From positions 17,719 through 81,718 of the forward strand of contig CAWKAV010000027.1 in the NCBI GenBank assembly GCA_963847735.1: 64,000 nt of DNA, read 5' to 3'. Both the position numbers and the translations under genes were made by a program. The notes beneath the pieces were generated by a model. It ran no database searches, was not told where the DNA came from, and was given only the letters and a program-made list of their open reading frames with translations. Positions 60,860 to 64,000 of this stretch are shown one piece after another (the first letter of the stretch is position 1; each line of letters starts with the position of its first letter). This stretch comes from CAWKAV01 sp963847735. Its GTDB lineage: Bacteria > Desulfobacterota > Desulfuromonadia > Desulfuromonadales > BM103.

Positions 60860-61443
60860 TACGCAAACTCTATGACTGGGTCCTGCATTGGGCCGAAACT
60901 CCGTATGGAGGCCCGGCGCTGTTTTTGCTCGCCCTGATAGAATCTTCGGTCTTCCCCGTGCCGCCGGATGTGCTGCTGATTGCCCTCTGCCTGGCCTTGC
61001 CGAAGCGGGCCTGGCGCTTTGCCCTGCTGGCATCGGTCGGCTCGGTTCTGGGCGGCTTGCTCGGCTATGCCATAGGCTGGGGCGCCTGGCCGCTGGTCAA
61101 CACTTTTTTCTATCAGTACATCCCCGGCTTCTCTCCTGAGCTGTTTATCCGGGTCCAGAACCTGTTTGCCGAATATGGTTTCTGGGTGGTTTTTACGGCA
61201 GGATTCACGCCGATTCCTTACAAGGTCATTACGATCGGCTCCGGTGTTTTCCAGATCAACCTGATGATCTTTATGCTGGCCTCTCTGGTCAGTCGCAGCC
61301 TGCGCTTTTTCCTGGTCGCCTGGCTGCTGCGCCGCTTCGGCCCCGGTATGCGTGATTTGATTGATCGCTACTTCAACCTGCTCACGATCGTTTTTCTGAT
61401 GCTGTTGTTCGGCGGCTTCCTGTTGTTGAAATATGTGTTTTGA
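60850..61443 (+). CDS. DedA/YqaA-like (SNARE-associated/VTT family) membrane protein
   Basis: This 197-residue inner-membrane protein resembles the YqaA branch of the DedA/VTT superfamily, some members of which flip lipid carriers. It has re-entrant-helix motifs: PALFLLALIESSVFPVPPDVLL, GSVLGGLLGYAIGWG, and FTAGFTPIPYKVITIGSGVFQ with the Arg-containing end SRSLRFFLVAWLLRRFG. The ATG at 60850 overlaps pcm; the longer frame begins at 60808. It sits between pcm and the nlpD-like gene, an insertion relative to the E. coli order. Confidence 0.85.
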   Translation: MRLIRKLYDWVLHWAETPYGGPALFLLALIESSVFPVPPDVLLIALCLALPKRAWRFALLASVGSVLGGLLGYAIGWGAWPLVNTFFYQYIPGFSPELFIRVQNLFAEYGFWVVFTAGFTPIPYKVITIGSGVFQINLMIFMLASLVSRSLRFFLVAWLLRRFGPGMRDLIDRYFNLLTIVFLMLLFGGFLLLKYVF

Positions 61444-61503
61444 CAGTGGCCACCGGCAAGCGTGTGGAGTTAGTCGACAACCCCTGGAAGATTTGTCCAC
61501 CTG

Positions 61504-62295
61504 ATGCGATCCGCTCTGATTAATAACCTGATCCTGCTGCTCTGCTGTGTATCTCTGTGCGCTTCATGTGCTCCGACGGGGGTTTATCACACGGTCAAGC
61601 CGGGCCAGACGCTCTACCGGATTGCCAGGACCTACGAGATCGATGAGGGCCAGCTGGCTCGTATCAATCACATCAAAGACCCGACCCAGCTCAAGGTTGA
61701 TCAGAAGCTCTATATCCCGGGGGTCAGCCACCTGCGCAAGGTACCGGCAACGGTCACTCCCACTCAAAATCCGTCTCCGCGCGCCGCTACAAGCCCTCCG
61801 GAAAAGCAAAACCAGTCGGAGAAAGATTCTCGCAAGCCCCAGGCCAAGACGCCGACCGTGAAAACCCCAGCGGTCAAAACACCCGCCGCAGAATCGCCTG
61901 CTGCAGTGGCGGACAAGCCGGTTAAGGGGATCTTCGTCTGGCCGGCCAAAGGTAAAGTGCTGAGCGGGTTCGGAGCGCAGAACCAGAAGGTCAACAAGGG
62001 CATTGAAATTGCGGTGTCAAAGGGATCGGCCGTGGTTGCCGCGGCGTCCGGCAAGGTTATCTACAGCGGCAACGCGATTGCCGGTTATGGCAACCTTGTG
62101 ATCCTTGAACATTCGGACAATTATTTCAGCGTTTACGGCTACAACCAGAAAAACCTGGTCAAGATGGATGACCACGTCGGGCAGGGGGAAAAGATTGCTT
62201 TGAGCGGTTTGCCGCCGAATGGAGAAAGTGCTCGACTTCATTTCGAAATCCGTAAAGGCAAGTCTGCCGTAAACCCGATTTTGTACTTGCCATAG
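61504..62295 (+). CDS. nlpD: NlpD-like lipoprotein (LysM + degenerate M23 LytM domain)
   Basis: The 263-residue protein has a lipobox (CASC, residues about 19-22), one LysM domain (YHTVKPGQTLYRIARTYEI), a Lys/Pro/Thr linker and a C-terminal M23 domain. The catalytic residues of M23 are replaced: NKGIEIAVS lacks the first His, and the final motif is RLHFEIR rather than HLHFEIR. This is the pattern of E. coli NlpD, which activates amidases at the septum instead of cutting. The location right before rpoS is the same as in E. coli. Confidence 0.92.
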   Translation: MRSALINNLILLLCCVSLCASCAPTGVYHTVKPGQTLYRIARTYEIDEGQLARINHIKDPTQLKVDQKLYIPGVSHLRKVPATVTPTQNPSPRAATSPPEKQNQSEKDSRKPQAKTPTVKTPAVKTPAAESPAAVADKPVKGIFVWPAKGKVLSGFGAQNQKVNKGIEIAVSKGSAVVAAASGKVIYSGNAIAGYGNLVILEHSDNYFSVYGYNQKNLVKMDDHVGQGEKIALSGLPPNGESARLHFEIRKGKSAVNPILYLP

Positions 62296-62380
62296 GCGGG
62301 TTGCTCCCTTAGACTCATGTGCCGAATGTCACTTATGTGGTGACCCGGGATTTTAACTCTGTACAGAAAGTGCCCTTGTC

Positions 62381-63367
62381 ATGAACGATGCTTTGCAGGA
62401 CAGCGAAAATGTCGAACTGGAAGAAGAAGTTCAGAGTGATTTGCTGGATGATGAAGAGGATGATGAGCCCGATCGTAAGGCCTTGATCAAGGTGGAGATC
62501 GAGGAAGAAGAGAAAGATTCTGTCGAAGATTATGAAGACTTTTCGATGGATGCGATCAAGCTCTATCTGAAAGATATCCAGAAGTCCAATCTCCTGACCG
62601 CTGATGAAGAACGCGCCCTGGCCCGGCGCATCGACGATGGCGACATGGCGGCCCGCGATCAGATGATCGTGTCGAACCTGCGGCTGGTCGTCAAGATCGC
62701 CAAACGCTACATGAATCGTGGCCTGCCATTCCTTGATCTTATCGAAGAAGGCAACCTTGGCCTGATCAAAGCGGTTGAACGTTTCAAGCTCAGCAAGGAA
62801 TGTCGTTTCTCCACCTATGCGACATGGTGGATTCGCCAGTCGATTGAGCGCGCGCTGGTCAACCAGAGCCGGACGATCCGTTTGCCGGTCCACGTCTCTG
62901 ATGATATTAACAAGGTGATCAAGATCACCCGCGAGCTGGTGCGGGTCTACAACCGTGAGCCGCAGGTCAAGGAAGTCGCTGATGCGATGGGCGTCGACGC
63001 TTCCTATATCCGGCGACTCATGGTGTTGCTCAAGAAGACCTATTCGATTGAGCATCCCCTGGGAGAAGGCAACGATTACAGCCTGATCGACACCATCGAG
63101 GATACCAGTGTCGTTAACCCTCTGGAGCTTGCCGAGTGGTTGAACAAGTACCGGATCATCTCAGAGCTGCTGGCCATGCTGAATGACAATGAAAAAGAAA
63201 TCATCGCCCTGCGTTTCGGTCTCGATGATCGTGATCCACAGACTCTCGATACCATCGGCCGCCAGTTTGGTGTCACGCGCGAGCGGATTCGGCAGATTGA
63301 GGCCAAAAGCCTCGACAAGCTGCGTGCCCTGCTGGCGGAACGCGACCTTGGTTCAGAACAGGGTTAA
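62381..63367 (+). CDS. rpoS: RNA polymerase sigma factor RpoS
   Basis: The general stress and stationary-phase sigma factor. The 328-residue protein has an acidic N-terminus (residues 1-50), region 1.2 (DAIKLYLKDIQKSNLLTADE), region 2 (NLRLVVKIAKRYMNRGLPF, RFSTYATWWIRQSIERA), region 3 and region 4.2 (TLDTIGRQFGVTRERIRQIE). The lack of a large region 1.1, together with the surE-pcm-nlpD context, argues for RpoS rather than RpoD. Transcription from inside nlpD is common for this gene; no promoter was pinned here. apt follows 28 bases later. Confidence 0.94.
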   Translation: MNDALQDSENVELEEEVQSDLLDDEEDDEPDRKALIKVEIEEEEKDSVEDYEDFSMDAIKLYLKDIQKSNLLTADEERALARRIDDGDMAARDQMIVSNLRLVVKIAKRYMNRGLPFLDLIEEGNLGLIKAVERFKLSKECRFSTYATWWIRQSIERALVNQSRTIRLPVHVSDDINKVIKITRELVRVYNREPQVKEVADAMGVDASYIRRLMVLLKKTYSIEHPLGEGNDYSLIDTIEDTSVVNPLELAEWLNKYRIISELLAMLNDNEKEIIALRFGLDDRDPQTLDTIGRQFGVTRERIRQIEAKSLDKLRALLAERDLGSEQG

Positions 63368-63395
63368 TTGGCCCGACAGGCCCTGGAGTTAAAGT

Positions 63396-63911
63396 ATGGA
63401 AGAGCTGAAAAGAATCATCCGCGACGTCCCCGATTTCCCTAAAAAGGGCATTGTTTTTAAAGATATTACGACGTTGCTCTCCGATGCGCGGAGCTTTCAT
63501 CGTATGATCGACCTGATCGCCCATCGCTATGTCGGCCAGAAGATTGACAAGATTGTCGGGGTCGAGGCGCGGGGTTTCGTGCTTGGATCGGCCCTGGCCT
63601 ATAAACTCGGTGTCGGCATAACGCTGGTCCGCAAGCCCGGCAAGCTGCCTTTCAAGGTCCGCCAGATCACCTATGATCTCGAATACGGCACCGACACCCT
63701 GGAGATTCATGAAGACGCCTTCAGAGCGGGAGAAAGGGTTGTTATCGCCGATGATTTGCTGGCCACCGGTGGTACCGTCTCGGCCGTGGTCAGGCTGGTG
63801 GAGGATCTCGGTGCCGAGATCGTGGAATGCGCCTTCATGGCTGAGCTTGATTTTCTCGAAGGACGCAGGAAACTGCCGGAAGGGAAAGTCTTCAGCCTGC
63901 TCAACTTCTAG
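63396..63911 (+). CDS. apt: Adenine phosphoribosyltransferase
   Basis: Apt salvages adenine to AMP using PRPP. The 171-residue protein starts ELKRIIRDVPDFPKKGIVFKD, has VEARGFVLGSALAYKLGVG and the PRPP motif RVVIADDLLATGGT. It is full length. It follows rpoS closely, so it may share its transcript, and a tRNA-Arg gene follows 14 bases after the stop. Confidence 0.95.
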   Translation: MEELKRIIRDVPDFPKKGIVFKDITTLLSDARSFHRMIDLIAHRYVGQKIDKIVGVEARGFVLGSALAYKLGVGITLVRKPGKLPFKVRQITYDLEYGTDTLEIHEDAFRAGERVVIADDLLATGGTVSAVVRLVEDLGAEIVECAFMAELDFLEGRRKLPEGKVFSLLNF

Positions 63912-63925
63912 GATTTTGCACTCCT

Positions 63926-64000
63926 GGCCCCGTAGCTCAGCCGGATAGAGCAACCGCCTCCTAAGCGGTAGGTCGTGCGTTCGAATCGCGCCGGGGCCGC
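63926..64000 (+). tRNA. tRNA-Arg (anticodon CCT), 3' end at the window edge
   Basis: Acceptor GGCCCCG/CGGGGCC, D arm GCTCAGCCGGATAGAGC, anticodon stem ACCGC/GCGGT with loop CTCCTAA (CCT, reads AGG), T arm GTGCG-TTCGAAT-CGCGC. The window stops after the discriminator G and one C, so the last CA, if encoded, lies outside. Confidence 0.95.

Noticed and set aside
1..64000. CRISPR arrays, prophage, integrative elements or toxin-antitoxin pairs
   Set aside because: No regularly spaced repeats, integrase, phage structural genes or recognisable toxin-antitoxin pair were seen; mazG here is the pyrophosphohydrolase, not part of a MazEF pair.

Overview
The window looks like a chromosomal segment of an anaerobic deltaproteobacterium of the Desulfuromonadales/Geobacterales type. 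This is inferred, not proven. The clues are moderate-to-high GC, the gene order thrS-infC-rpmI-rplT-pheS-pheT-ihfA-merR, surE-pcm-nlpD-rpoS downstream, indolepyruvate:ferredoxin oxidoreductase, a 4Fe-4S ferredoxin-type protein next to a Crp/Fnr regulator and ygbA, and a DsbC-like protein carrying a haem-type CXXCH. No rRNA, CRISPR array, prophage, transposase or integrase was seen; most of the window is core housekeeping sequence.

Layout. 1-10.5 kb: the 5' part of an oligopeptide-type ABC ATPase gene, a PHP phosphoesterase behind a heptamer tandem repeat, a META-domain protein, MntP, a DsbC-like protein, FabI, HflX, MltD, a TPR membrane protein and an Smr protein. 10.5-18 kb: RNase E/G, an ABC-F ATPase coupled to a ParA-like ATPase with a possible zinc site, FxsA and MazG. 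18-24.9 kb: a fatty-acid operon (yceD-rpmF-plsX-fabH-fabD-fabG-acpP-fabF) ending in rpiB. 25-31.7 kb: glyA, dCMP deaminase, nrdR, ribD-ribE-ribBA-ribH, nusB and a stand-alone M17-N-like protein. 31.7-35.1 kb: hom, trmL, an apparent acyltransferase remnant and metY.

35.1-47.9 kb: two related intergenic repeat regions (about 35.3-35.9 and 47.37-47.8 kb) bracket rqcH, tRNA-Leu, a metallo-beta-lactamase-fold protein and the most distinctive locus of the window, livH-iorA-iorB-livM-livG-livF::paaK-livK. There a LIV-type importer, an aryl-pyruvate oxidoreductase and an aryl-acid:CoA ligase share one operon, and livF and the ligase form one uninterrupted reading frame. The inferred function is import and reductive or oxidative interconversion of aromatic amino acids, aryl-pyruvates and aryl-acetates.

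47.9-51.7 kb: a Crp/Fnr regulator, YgbA, a palindromic Fnr/HcpR-like box and a ferredoxin-like gene broken by a one-base frameshift, then an HD phosphohydrolase, a corrinoid adenosyltransferase and two tRNA-Val genes. 51.7-64 kb: the thrS-infC-rpmI-rplT-pheST-ihfA-merR block (infC appears to start with AUA), then surE-pcm-(DedA/YqaA-like)-nlpD-rpoS, apt and a tRNA-Arg that reaches the window edge.
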